Source: VFMC01 sp040398525 (lineage in GTDB: Bacteria > Actinomycetota > Acidimicrobiia > Acidimicrobiales > Ilumatobacteraceae). Taken from it: DNA of 20,204 nt. Where the stretch lies: assembly GCA_040398525.1 (NCBI GenBank), contig JBBATY010000049.1, forward strand, positions 1 to 20,204. Direction: 5' to 3'. Shown piece after piece: positions 13,174 to 20,204 of the stretch (position 1 is its first letter; every line of letters starts with the position of its first letter). Position numbers and translations under genes: made by a program. Under the pieces are notes generated by a model. The model was not told where the DNA came from and ran no database searches. It was given only the letters and a program-made list of their open reading frames with translations.

Positions 13174-14943
13174 GTGGAGCGCGAGCGGGTGCAGGTGCTG
13201 GTGGTCGGCGGTGGTGGCGCGGGCCTGACGGCATCGATGCTGCTCGCCCGGCTCGGGGTCGACGCGCTGCTGGTCAGCTCGTTGCCCACCACGTCGAACC
13301 TGCCGAAGGCGCACGTGCTCAACCAGCGGGCGATGGAGATCATGCGCGACTGCGGTGCCGACGAGGCGATCTACGCGATCGGCACCCCGCCCGAGCAGAT
13401 GAGCCACACGGCCTGCTACGCCGGCTTCGCCGGCCACCCCGATGCAGGGCGCCGGCTGTTCAAGCAGGAATCGTGGGGTGCCGGTGGCGCCGATGAGGAC
13501 TGGCGTGCGGCCAGCCCGATGGTGTCGACGAACCTGCCCCAGATCCGCCTCGAGCCGGTGTTGAAGGCTCGCGCCGACGAGCAGTCGCCCGGCAAGGTGA
13601 GGTTCCACCACGAGGTGACGGCCCTCCGCGAAGTGCCCGACGGTGTGGTCGTCACCGTCGTCGACCGCGATGCCGATGCCACCTACGAGGTACATGCCGA
13701 CTACGTGCTGGCCTGCGACGGCGGCCGCACGATCGGCGGGCTGGTGGGCATCAGCCTCGACGGGCTGCGCGACCTGTCGCGGACCGTGTCGTTCTACCTC
13801 AGCGCCGACCTGTCGCCGTGGGCCGGCGACCCCGACGTGCTGTTGCGTTGGGTGTGGGCGCCGGCCATCGCCAAGATGGTGGTGCTCGCCCCGATGGGCC
13901 CCACCCGCTGGGGCGGCGAGAGCGAGGAGTGGGTGGCGCACCTCGGCTACACGATGGATGATCAGCGGGCCTTCGACGACGAGGCGGTCCTGTCCGACCT
14001 GCGCACAGCGCTCGGCGTCGGCGACCATCCCCTCGACGTGCACCTGATCACCCGTTGGACCATCGGCGGCCTGGTGGCGTCGTCGTTCCGCAGCGGACGC
14101 ACCTTCGTGGTCGGCGACGCAGCCCACCGGCATCCACCGACCGGTGCGCTCGGCCTCACCAGCGCCATCCACGATGCGCACAACCTGTGCTGGAAGTTGG
14201 CCTTCGTGCTGCGCGGCGTGGCGGGTGACGAGCTGCTCGACACCTACGGCGCCGAGCGGCGGCCCGTCGATGCGCGCAACGTCGCCCGCTCGCTCGAGAA
14301 CTCCAAGTCGTGGGGGAGGATCGGCCACCAGCTCGGCGTGTCGACGCCCGGGCGGACCGAGGACGAGCGCTGGGCCAGCCTGGCGCGGATGTGGAGCGAC
14401 GACCCAGCCGACGCCGAGTTCCGTCGGGCGGCGCTCGAGCTGATGGCCGCCCAGTCGCAGGAGTTCCACGAGCACGACGTCGAGTACGGCTACTCGTTCG
14501 CGTCGAGCGCCGTCGTACCCGACGGCAGCCCGCCCGAGGTCGAGCACGACTTCCGCTACTTCGTCCCGTCCACCCGGCCCGGCTCGCCGCTGCCGCACGC
14601 ATGGATCGAGGACTGGGACGGGCATCGCCGCTCGACGCTCGACCTGGTCGGCACCGACCGGTTCGTGCTGATCGCCGGCGAGGATGGCGACGCCTGGTGC
14701 GCTGCCGCCCGGGCAGTGGCCGACGAGCTCGGCGTCGGCCTCGACGCCGTGCGGATCGGTCACGCGCGTGGCGACTACCGCGACCCGCGGCTGCGCTGGC
14801 AGCGGGTGCGGGCCATCAGCGCGGAGGGTGCGGTGCTCGTGCGGCCGGACCGCTGCATCGCCTTCCGGTCGCTCGGCGCGGTCGACGATCCGGTGGTCGC
14901 GCTGCGCGGTGCGCTCGGCAAGATCCTGTCGGTCGGCGGCTGA
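13174..14943 (+). CDS. FAD-dependent aromatic monooxygenase, TfdB-like (class A flavin hydroxylase)
   Basis: A 589-residue flavoprotein hydroxylase. The N-terminal FAD fingerprint is VLVVGGGGAGLTASMLLARLG; next comes LPKAHVLNQRAMEIMRDCG, the arrangement of 2,4-dichlorophenol 6-monooxygenase and related phenol hydroxylases. The DG motif is YVLACDGGRT, and the second FAD motif is VVGDAAHRHPPTGALGLTSA followed by DAHNLCWKLAF, with the HRHPPT form typical of TfdB-like proteins. The C-terminal ~150 residues are the thioredoxin-like domain of this family. It probably uses NAD(P)H and O2 to hydroxylate a phenolic or similar ring; chlorophenol as substrate is only an analogy. The GTG at 13174 is supported by GAGGGGAG a few bases upstream. 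It is 9 nt from the marR gene downstream. Confidence 0.9.
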   Translation: MERERVQVLVVGGGGAGLTASMLLARLGVDALLVSSLPTTSNLPKAHVLNQRAMEIMRDCGADEAIYAIGTPPEQMSHTACYAGFAGHPDAGRRLFKQESWGAGGADEDWRAASPMVSTNLPQIRLEPVLKARADEQSPGKVRFHHEVTALREVPDGVVVTVVDRDADATYEVHADYVLACDGGRTIGGLVGISLDGLRDLSRTVSFYLSADLSPWAGDPDVLLRWVWAPAIAKMVVLAPMGPTRWGGESEEWVAHLGYTMDDQRAFDDEAVLSDLRTALGVGDHPLDVHLITRWTIGGLVASSFRSGRTFVVGDAAHRHPPTGALGLTSAIHDAHNLCWKLAFVLRGVAGDELLDTYGAERRPVDARNVARSLENSKSWGRIGHQLGVSTPGRTEDERWASLARMWSDDPADAEFRRAALELMAAQSQEFHEHDVEYGYSFASSAVVPDGSPPEVEHDFRYFVPSTRPGSPLPHAWIEDWDGHRRSTLDLVGTDRFVLIAGEDGDAWCAAARAVADELGVGLDAVRIGHARGDYRDPRLRWQRVRAISAEGAVLVRPDRCIAFRSLGAVDDPVVALRGALGKILSVGG

Positions 14944-14952
14944 CGAGCCCCG

Positions 14953-15408
14953 ATGGCTGCGCGCGAGCCCCGCCGCGACCGCCTCGACCGAGGCGCGTAT
15001 CTGATGATCGAGCTCGTCGCCCAGCGGCTGACGGCCGAGGTCGACGCGGCCTGCCGGCCCGACGGCCTGTCGGAGGCGCAGTACGCCGTCCTGTGGGTGG
15101 TCTGCCTGGCCGACGAGCCCGACGGACTCGTCCAGGGCTCGATCTCCGACGGCCTGGTCACCCGCTCCGCCGATGTGAGCCGGATCGTCGGTCGTCTCGA
15201 GGAGGCCGGCCTGGTGACGCGCCACCGCGACGCCACCGACGGCCGGGTCGTGCGCGTGCTCCCGACCGCGCAGGGTCGCAGGGTGTTCGTCGATGCCACC
15301 GAGCGCATCAAGGGAGTGCACCGGCGCCAGTTCCGCAGCCTCGACGACGACGAGCTGCGCACCCTGACCGCACTGCTCAACCGGGCGTTGTGGGAGCCCG
15401 GCACCTGA
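14953..15408 (+). CDS. MarR family transcriptional regulator
   Basis: A 151-residue winged-helix regulator. After an N-terminal dimerisation helix, the DNA-binding part reads LSEAQYAVLWVVCLAD, then QGSISDGLVTRSADVSRIVGRLEEAGLV with recognition helix around SADVSRIVGRLE, then the wing HRDATDGRVVRVLPT, which contains the D-x-R feature of MarR proteins. The C-terminus is the second dimerisation helix. It starts 9 nt after the monooxygenase stop and is therefore cotranscribed with it. The natural expectation is a repressor released by the monooxygenase substrate, acting on the TGTTGCAACA palindrome at 13128 and possibly on both divergent operons. The ligand is unknown. Confidence 0.9.
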   Translation: MAAREPRRDRLDRGAYLMIELVAQRLTAEVDAACRPDGLSEAQYAVLWVVCLADEPDGLVQGSISDGLVTRSADVSRIVGRLEEAGLVTRHRDATDGRVVRVLPTAQGRRVFVDATERIKGVHRRQFRSLDDDELRTLTALLNRALWEPGT

Positions 15409-15436
15409 CGGGCCTGCAGCGCCGAGCACCCGTGGC

Positions 15437-15442
15437 TACGAT
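15437..15442 (+). promoter_or_regulatory. Putative -10 element (TACGAT) of the LuxR regulator gene
   Basis: TACGAT fits the actinobacterial consensus and lies 18 nt before the GTG at 15461. A start near 15450 would give a very short leader beginning with GGGGAGG, the Shine-Dalgarno. No good -35 is visible. Confidence 0.38.
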
Positions 15443-15460
15443 CGTCGGTCGGGGAGGGGT

Positions 15461-17692
15461 GTGGGAACGCACAGCGCAGCGGAGTCGCTCGCTCCGGTCA
15501 CGACGGTGCTCGAACAGGCCCATCAGGGGGTCGTTGGTGCGCGCACCGTGCTGGCGCTCGGCCCGCGCGGGATCGGCAAGAGCTGGTGGCTCGCCCAGGC
15601 CGCGGCCGCTGCGGCTGCTGCCGGGTGGCAGGTGGCGCAGGCCGAGGGCCGTGCTGCGGTGCGGCCCTTCTCGGGGATCGGCCAGCTGCTCGGCCACGCC
15701 GACGAGCGAGCGCTCGACCTCGTCGCCGCCCGCGAGGGGTTGCTCGGGCTGATCGGCGCAGGTCCGCTGTGCATCGCCATCGACGACGTGTCGGTGCTCG
15801 ATGTCTCGAGCCGCGACCTGCTGGGGGCCGTCGTCGCCGACGCCGTTGCCGACCGTCTCGTAGTGCTCGCTACTGCCGAACGGACCGTGCCCGGTCTGGA
15901 GGCCCACCACCTCGTGCAGTTGGCCGGCACGGATGCGGGCACGATCGTCGGGCTGCTCCGGCGCCGCGGGCTCGACGAGGCGGCGGCACGGGCCTGCGCC
16001 GCAGCGGCCTCCGGCAACCCCGGTGTCGCGGTGGCGATCGCCGACGGGTTGTCGGACGCGCAGCGCAGCGGTGCGGCGCCGATCGGGCAACTGCCGCGCC
16101 TCGGAGGCGAGCTGGCTGCGGGGATCCAGGAGCGGATGCGCGCCCTGGGCGACGAGTGCTGCCGGGCGCTGGTCGTCGCGGCGGCGGCCGAAGGTGGTGA
16201 CCTGCGCGCCGTCGAACGGGCGTTGGTGCTCCTCGCCGAACCGGGGCTCGATGCGCTCGAGCCGGCCGAGGCGGCCGGGCTCGTCGAACTGATCGGCCCA
16301 CAGGTCGTGTTCCCCGACCCCTTCGTACGCCATGCGGCCTTCCATCTGCTCGCCCCGGCCAGCCGTCGGGCTGCGCACCGAGCGCTCGCAGCTGCCTTCG
16401 ACGAGCCGCATCAGGCCCGAGCGCGCGTGTGGCACCTGGTCGGCGCGGCTCGCGGCGCCGACGACGCACTCGCCGAGTCGCTGGGTCTGCTGGCTGCCGA
16501 CGCGGCGAGGCGCGGTGCGGTCGGCTCGGCCGTCGCGATGTACGAGCAGGCCGTGCCCCTTGCTGCCACCACCGTGGTGCGCGAACGCCTGCAGGCGAGC
16601 GCGATCGGTGTTGCGCTCGCCGGGGGCGACGTCGATCGGGCCCGCCACCTCGGCGACGGGCTGGTCGCCACCACCGCAGCGCTCCAAGCGGTGCTGGCCG
16701 ACGCCCGTGAGGCGTTCACCGGTCGCGAGCACGCGCTTCCCGACTCCGACGATCCGGTCGTCGTCTCCTCGGCCCGCAGGCGTGCGGCGCGTCGCGCGGC
16801 CGTGACCGGCGACCACCGTGCGGTGCTCGCGTCGATCGACCGCAGCGCGGCCGACGTCTCCTCGTCGCTCGTGGCAGCGATCGCTCTCCGGCACGCTGGT
16901 CGTCTCACCGAGGCGCGGGCTGCGCTCGCCGACACTGGCACCCTCGATGTGCGCGCCCATGCAGCGCACCTCGTTCGGTGGTGCGTGGTCGCGCACGCCG
17001 ACCTCGAACTTCTCGCCGGACGTCTCGACACAAGCTCGCTCTCGGACCCGGGTCCCTCCGGGCAGTCGATCCTCGACCTGCGTGGCGCCGTCGCTGCGTT
17101 GCAGGCGCGCTGGCGCCTGGTCACCGATCCGACGCGCCCACCGCAGGACGAGCCGGAGGCGTGGGACGTCGACAGTGCGTCAGGTGCGCTCGGCGATGTG
17201 CGCGCGCTGGTGCGATCAGGAGTGATGGCCGCCCGCCCCTCCGATCTGGAGCAGGCGATCGCGACTGCCCAGGCTGCCGACCTGCCCATCGAGCTCGGTG
17301 AGGCCCGGCTCTGGCTGGCCAGCCTGCGTGCTGCTGATGGCGACGCCTCCCGCGCAGCCGAGCTCGCCGTGGTGGCCGACGCGACGCTGCAGCGCTGCGG
17401 TGTGCGGGCCTGGGGAGCCAGGTGCTCCGCATTGGCGCGGCCATCCGAGCGGGCGCCGAGTGTGGTCGACCCGGCCCTGGCCACACTCAGCCAGGCTGAG
17501 CGTCGAGTCGCCGAGGCGGTGGCCGAGGGGCTCACCAACCGTGAGGTCGCCGCCAAGCTGTATCTCTCGGTGAAGACCGTCGACTTCCACCTGCAGCAGA
17601 TCTACCGGAAGCTCGCGTTGCGGTCGCGGACCGAGCTCGCGGTGAAGATGGCCGGCGGCGCGCCTACGGTGGTGCGTGGAGCACGACGATGA
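15461..17692 (+). CDS. LuxR family transcriptional regulator of the large ATP-binding (LAL) type
   Basis: A 743-residue regulator. The N-terminal AAA/STAND ATPase has Walker A GPRGIGKS (34-41) and a Walker-B-like LCIAIDDV (103-110). The middle part is alanine-rich and helical, as expected for the TPR-like repeats of MalT/LAL proteins. The last ~68 residues are a LuxR-type helix-turn-helix: LSQAERRVAEAVAEGLTNRE, VAAKLYLSVKTVDFHLQQIY, then RKL. LAL proteins bind an inducer through the ATPase and helical region and activate transcription; the inducer is unknown here. It is somewhat shorter than typical LALs (850-1000 residues). The GTG at 15461 is preceded by GGGGAGG. Its stop codon overlaps the start of the next gene (ATGA), so the small acidic protein is coupled to it. 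Confidence 0.9.
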   Translation: MGTHSAAESLAPVTTVLEQAHQGVVGARTVLALGPRGIGKSWWLAQAAAAAAAAGWQVAQAEGRAAVRPFSGIGQLLGHADERALDLVAAREGLLGLIGAGPLCIAIDDVSVLDVSSRDLLGAVVADAVADRLVVLATAERTVPGLEAHHLVQLAGTDAGTIVGLLRRRGLDEAAARACAAAASGNPGVAVAIADGLSDAQRSGAAPIGQLPRLGGELAAGIQERMRALGDECCRALVVAAAAEGGDLRAVERALVLLAEPGLDALEPAEAAGLVELIGPQVVFPDPFVRHAAFHLLAPASRRAAHRALAAAFDEPHQARARVWHLVGAARGADDALAESLGLLAADAARRGAVGSAVAMYEQAVPLAATTVVRERLQASAIGVALAGGDVDRARHLGDGLVATTAALQAVLADAREAFTGREHALPDSDDPVVVSSARRRAARRAAVTGDHRAVLASIDRSAADVSSSLVAAIALRHAGRLTEARAALADTGTLDVRAHAAHLVRWCVVAHADLELLAGRLDTSSLSDPGPSGQSILDLRGAVAALQARWRLVTDPTRPPQDEPEAWDVDSASGALGDVRALVRSGVMAARPSDLEQAIATAQAADLPIELGEARLWLASLRAADGDASRAAELAVVADATLQRCGVRAWGARCSALARPSERAPSVVDPALATLSQAERRVAEAVAEGLTNREVAAKLYLSVKTVDFHLQQIYRKLALRSRTELAVKMAGGAPTVVRGARR

Positions 17693-17880
17693 GCAACTGG
17701 TGGGATGACGTCGAGGCCGAACTGGCCAAGCGCAGCGAGGAGGCCCCGGACCCGTGGGCCGACCTCGACGACGACGTGTTCGGGGGCGCTGCGTCAGCAC
17801 TGTCGGACGAGCAGGCTGCGTTCCTGCAGCAGATGGCCGACCTCCCGCCTGTGGTGCGTTTCGACGACGACGTCGACTGA
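17689..17880 (+). CDS. 63-residue acidic protein coupled to the LuxR regulator
   Basis: MSNWWDDVEAEL at the start, then an acidic body with DPWADLDDDVF and a C-terminus FDDDVD. About a third of the residues are Asp or Glu, and there is a helix-like SDEQAAFLQQMADL in the middle. No family is recognised, and there is no signal peptide or membrane segment. The ATG overlaps the regulator's TGA by 4 nt (ATGA), a strong sign of translational coupling and of being a real gene. It could be a partner or modulator of the regulator or of the Hsp70-like protein that follows 85 nt later; nothing in the sequence decides this. Confidence 0.7.
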   Translation: MSNWWDDVEAELAKRSEEAPDPWADLDDDVFGGAASALSDEQAAFLQQMADLPPVVRFDDDVD

Positions 17881-17912
17881 GCCGGCGGAGCGGCGAGTCC
17901 CGCTGGCAGTGA

Positions 17913-17930
17913 ACCGGGAATCCTCCCGGT
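17913..17930 (+). terminator. Short perfect hairpin after the acidic protein gene
   Basis: ACCGGGA and TCCCGGT pair as a perfect 7-bp stem around a 4-nt loop ATCC. It lies 32 nt after the stop at 17880 and upstream of the Hsp70-like gene's putative promoter. No T-tract follows, so termination is probable at best. Confidence 0.4.
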
Positions 17931-17950
17931 GAAGGGTTGCTCGTCGACTG

Positions 17951-17961
17951 CGTACGGTACG
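17951..17961 (+). promoter_or_regulatory. CGTAC-G-GTACG inverted repeat containing a putative -10 (TACGGT)
   Basis: An 11-bp inverted repeat with a single central base. Its internal TACGGT (17953-17958) fits TANNNT and is 7 nt before the GTG at 17966, the same leaderless layout as at 101, 2203 and 13042. The symmetry could additionally serve as an operator. There is no Shine-Dalgarno before the GTG. Confidence 0.4.
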
Positions 17962-17965
17962 GACC

Positions 17966-20204
17966 GTGACTGCTCCCGTCTCCCACATCGCTGTCGATCT
18001 CGGCACCACCTGGACGGCCGCAGCGGTGCGCCGTGGCGGTCAGCTCGAGGCATTGCACCTCGGTGAGCGCGGCGCAGCGATCCCGTCCGTGATCGCCGTC
18101 GACGACCAGGGCAACCTGGTGGTGGGTGTCGCTGCCGAGCGGGTGATGGCCGTCACCCCCGAGCGGGGCATCCGCGAGGTGAAGCGGCGTTTCGGCGACG
18201 CGACACCGGTGGTGCTGGCGGGCGCGACCCATCTCCCCGACGCCCTCACCGCCGCCCTGCTCCGTGAGGTCGCCCGGCTCGGCGAAGTCGACCCTTCGGC
18301 GGTGACGGTCGTGCTGACTCACCCGGCGAACTGGGGCGAGTACAAGCTCGAGCTGTTGCGCAATGTGGCCCAGCAGGCCGGCTTCGCCACGGCCGAGCTG
18401 GTCAGCGAGCCAGCGGCCGCAGCCCGGCACTACGCCGCCAACGGACGGCTCGCCGTGGGCGACACCATCGTCGTCTACGACTTCGGTGGGGGCACCTTCG
18501 ATGCGGCCGTCGTCCGACTCGAAGCGGGTGGCCCGGTGCTGCTCGGCAACCCGCAGGGCATCGAGCGCCTCGGCGGCATCGACATCGACCAGGCCGTCTT
18601 CGGCCATGTCATGGCGTCGCTCGGTGGTGCGCTCGACGGCCTCGATCGCTCCGACCCGGCGGTGCGGCGTTCGCTGCTCCAGCTGCGCAGCGACTGCACG
18701 ACGGCCAAAGAGCAACTGTCCGCCGACAGCGAGGCCACCGTCACGGTGACGGCGCCGGGCCTGCAGACGCAGGTGCGGATCACTCGCTCCGAGCTCGAAG
18801 CGGCGCTGCGCCCTCGGATCGCCGAGACCATGCGCGCGCTCGAGCGCGCTGTCGCTGCCGCCGAGGTCGAGATAGGCGACCTGGCCGGTGTCGTCCTGGT
18901 GGGCGGCAGCTCGCGTCTGCCGATCGTCGCCGAGATGGTGGCTGCCGAGACCGGGCGCCCCGTCCTGTACGACGCCGATGCGAAGCTGGCCGTCGTGCTC
19001 GGCGCCGTCACGGCGTCAGGCGCCGCCGAGCCGGCTCCGGCCACCGCCCCGTCCGCCACAACCGCCGAATCCAACCCGACCGAAACCTCTCGACAGGAGA
19101 CCACCATGAGTGCCGACGATCCTTCGTCCCCGAAGCCTGCGCGCGCCGACCGCGAGGGTGTGACCCCACCGCCCGAGAAGAAGAAGGAGGAGGACTCCGG
19201 TCGCATCACGCCCGGTGTCGTCGCCGGTGTGGCCGGCGTGGCCGCGGCAGGTGCGGCCGCAGTGGCCGGCGGGATCATGTACGGCGACGAGGCGGTCGAC
19301 GCCATCTCCGATGCGCTGGGTCTCGGCGGCGACGCCGACGAGAGCATGGATGCGTTCGACGAGACCGCCGGCGGCCCCGACCTGCCGGGGGGAGGTCCGG
19401 GCGACAGCGGCCCCGGCACCGTCGCGGGTGCAGCGGCGTTCACTCCACCGTCGTCGGGTGGCCCTGCTGCTGCGCCGCCTCCGCCGCCGTCGGGTGGTCC
19501 TGCCGCAGCGCCGCCGCCGCCGTCGGGTGGTCCTGCTGCTGCTGCGCCGCCTCCGCCGCCGTCGTCGGGCGGCTCGTCGGCTGCGCCGCCCCCTCCGCCC
19601 CCGCCGACCGCGGCAGCCGCGACTGCCGAGAGCTCGGGCCCCGCAACCGCTCCTCCGGCCGAGCCTGAGCCGGCCGATGTGGGCCCGGCGGCGGTCGAGA
19701 GCGACGCGGCCTTCGAGGACGCCCGTGCGACGCTGCTCGAGCGCATCGAGGACCTGAGCCTCGGCGAGAACATCGCTGAGGATGACATGACGGCGCTGCG
19801 CGACGAACTGCGCGACCTGGTGTCCGGCTACCGGCCCGACGGCGATGCCAGCACCGACGACGCGCTCGCCGAGCTGCGCGAGAAGTTCGACCAACGGGTG
19901 CGCGACTTCACCCAGGACCAGAAGATCGAGGCGCTCATCGACGAAGAGCTGCGCGACAACGCCGAGGACACCGCCACCGACGAGGACGCCACGGTGCCCG
20001 CGACCGGCGACGCGGCGATGGGCGAGGAGGCGGCGGGCGACGAGACCACGGGCGACGCGGCCGCCGGTGACGCTGAGGCTGCCGACCCGGCTGCTGGCGA
20101 TGCCGAGCCCGAGCCGTTGCCGGAGGAGGCCCCGACACTGGATCCGGACCTCGATCTCGGTGACGTGCTGGTGAAGCCCGATCTCGATCTGGGCGATCTG
20201 CAGG
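17966..20204 (+). CDS. Hsp70-like actin-fold ATPase fused to membrane, proline-rich and acidic regions (3' end beyond window)
   Basis: The open frame runs from GTG 17966 to the window edge (746 codons, no stop seen). Residues 1-~350 are an Hsp70 nucleotide-binding domain: phosphate motif VDLGTTWTAAAV (10-21), DFGGGTFDAAVV in the middle, and adenosine motif VVLVGGSSRLPIV. Instead of the Hsp70 substrate-binding domain there is a Pro/Thr linker (~351-380), then a charged stretch, one Ala/Gly/Val membrane segment (~415-439), a Gly/Pro-rich region with SGGPAAAPPPP repeats (~497-547), a helical region (~577-665) and an acidic tail with GDA and PDLDLGD repeats. The ATPase would be cytoplasmic and the rest outside. 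Unusual: AGGAG (19095-19099) 6 nt before the in-frame ATG at 19106 (codon 381). Actinobacterial Hsp70-like membrane proteins exist, but their role is unclear. Not DnaK. Confidence 0.88.
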   Translation, partial: MTAPVSHIAVDLGTTWTAAAVRRGGQLEALHLGERGAAIPSVIAVDDQGNLVVGVAAERVMAVTPERGIREVKRRFGDATPVVLAGATHLPDALTAALLREVARLGEVDPSAVTVVLTHPANWGEYKLELLRNVAQQAGFATAELVSEPAAAARHYAANGRLAVGDTIVVYDFGGGTFDAAVVRLEAGGPVLLGNPQGIERLGGIDIDQAVFGHVMASLGGALDGLDRSDPAVRRSLLQLRSDCTTAKEQLSADSEATVTVTAPGLQTQVRITRSELEAALRPRIAETMRALERAVAAAEVEIGDLAGVVLVGGSSRLPIVAEMVAAETGRPVLYDADAKLAVVLGAVTASGAAEPAPATAPSATTAESNPTETSRQETTMSADDPSSPKPARADREGVTPPPEKKKEEDSGRITPGVVAGVAGVAAAGAAAVAGGIMYGDEAVDAISDALGLGGDADESMDAFDETAGGPDLPGGGPGDSGPGTVAGAAAFTPPSSGGPAAAPPPPPSGGPAAAPPPPSGGPAAAAPPPPPSSGGSSAAPPPPPPPTAAAATAESSGPATAPPAEPEPADVGPAAVESDAAFEDARATLLERIEDLSLGENIAEDDMTALRDELRDLVSGYRPDGDASTDDALAELREKFDQRVRDFTQDQKIEALIDEELRDNAEDTATDEDATVPATGDAAMGEEAAGDETTGDAAAGDAEAADPAAGDAEPEPLPEEAPTLDPDLDLGDVLVKPDLDLGDLQ
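19095..19108 (+). promoter_or_regulatory. Internal Shine-Dalgarno and in-frame ATG within the Hsp70-like gene
   Basis: AGGAG at 19095-19099, a 6-nt spacer and ATG at 19106-19108, in the same frame as the upstream ATPase (380 codons from the GTG). It lies exactly between the linker and the membrane part. It would allow a second, shorter product beginning MSADDPSS, with the membrane segment ~35 residues in. The alternative is that two genes were fused by loss of a stop codon. Confidence 0.45.
19454..19606 (+). repeat. Imperfect tandem repeat of ~36 bp encoding SGGPAAAPPPP-type units
   Basis: Four adjacent units encode SGGPAAAPPPPP, SGGPAAAPPPP, SGGPAAAAPPPPPS and SGGSSAAPPPPPPP. Unit lengths differ by one to three codons, and the first and third units share almost identical DNA, as expected for slippage or recombination. 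The repeat lies inside the extracytoplasmic part of the Hsp70-like protein and probably forms an extended polyproline spacer. Confidence 0.75.

Noticed and set aside
11512..15429. A 1305-codon open frame on the minus strand
   Set aside because: It lies opposite the well-supported monooxygenase and MarR genes and out of frame with the ALDH; its translation is low-complexity Arg/Gly/His/Asp text without any motif. Long antisense frames are expected at this GC content.
17966..19100. Annotation of the Hsp70-like gene as DnaK
   Set aside because: The nucleotide-binding motifs are present, but the substrate-binding domain is missing and replaced by a membrane and proline-rich region.
19454..19606. 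Possible CRISPR-like or VNTR array
   Set aside because: The units are in frame, without unique spacers, and encode a proline-rich linker; it is a coding repeat.

Overview
The window is very GC-rich, with dense, mostly non-overlapping genes, several GTG starts and promoters of the TANNNT type sitting 7-8 nt in front of start codons. Together with an actinobacterial-style proton-pump rhodopsin, a large ATP-binding LuxR regulator and an Hsp70-like membrane protein, this suggests an actinobacterium, perhaps an Acidimicrobiia / Ilumatobacter-like aquatic lineage. That assignment is inference; no rRNA or marker phylogeny is available here. No insertion sequence, phage, CRISPR or origin was seen.

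Layout. 1-60: 3' part of a tRNA-Arg(CCT). 115-4135 (+): a soluble molybdopterin oxidoreductase, a beta-hydroxyacid dehydrogenase and a Gfo/Idh/MocA oxidoreductase, closed by a hairpin. 4173-4985 (-): a protein made of two tandem ferredoxin-like (DUF1330/EthD-type) barrels. 5115-9014: a light-response island. On the minus strand a B12-binding, CarH/LitR-like regulator is followed after 4 nt by a photolyase homologue whose two domains are in reversed order, then after 1 nt by an acidic hypothetical protein. Divergently on the plus strand lie a proton-pump rhodopsin, a strong hairpin, and a small four-helix membrane protein. The divergent intergenic region carries three 10-bp direct repeats that could be the regulator's operator. 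9178-10548 (+): a DEAD-box RNA helicase with a basic disordered tail.

10520-15408: a catabolic-looking group. A haloalkane-dehalogenase-like hydrolase and an aldehyde dehydrogenase form a minus-strand operon; divergent from it are a TfdB-like flavin monooxygenase and a MarR repressor, with a perfect TGTTGCAACA palindrome between. 15461-17880 (+): a LAL-type LuxR regulator, translationally coupled to a 63-residue acidic protein. 17966-end (+): an Hsp70 actin-fold ATPase fused to a membrane segment, a proline-rich repeat, a helical region and an acidic tail; it runs off the window and has a well-formed internal Shine-Dalgarno plus ATG exactly at the domain boundary.

The most interesting unit is the light island. 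The regulator carries the adenosylcobalamin photosensor signature Wx9EH on an excisionase/BldC-type DNA-binding domain. The photolyase homologue has FAD domain first and antenna-type domain last, plus the four cysteines that bind [4Fe-4S] in FeS photolyases. The rhodopsin has the glycine that opens a carotenoid-antenna fenestration. Together they look like a light-sensing, light-harvesting and possibly DNA-repair module.
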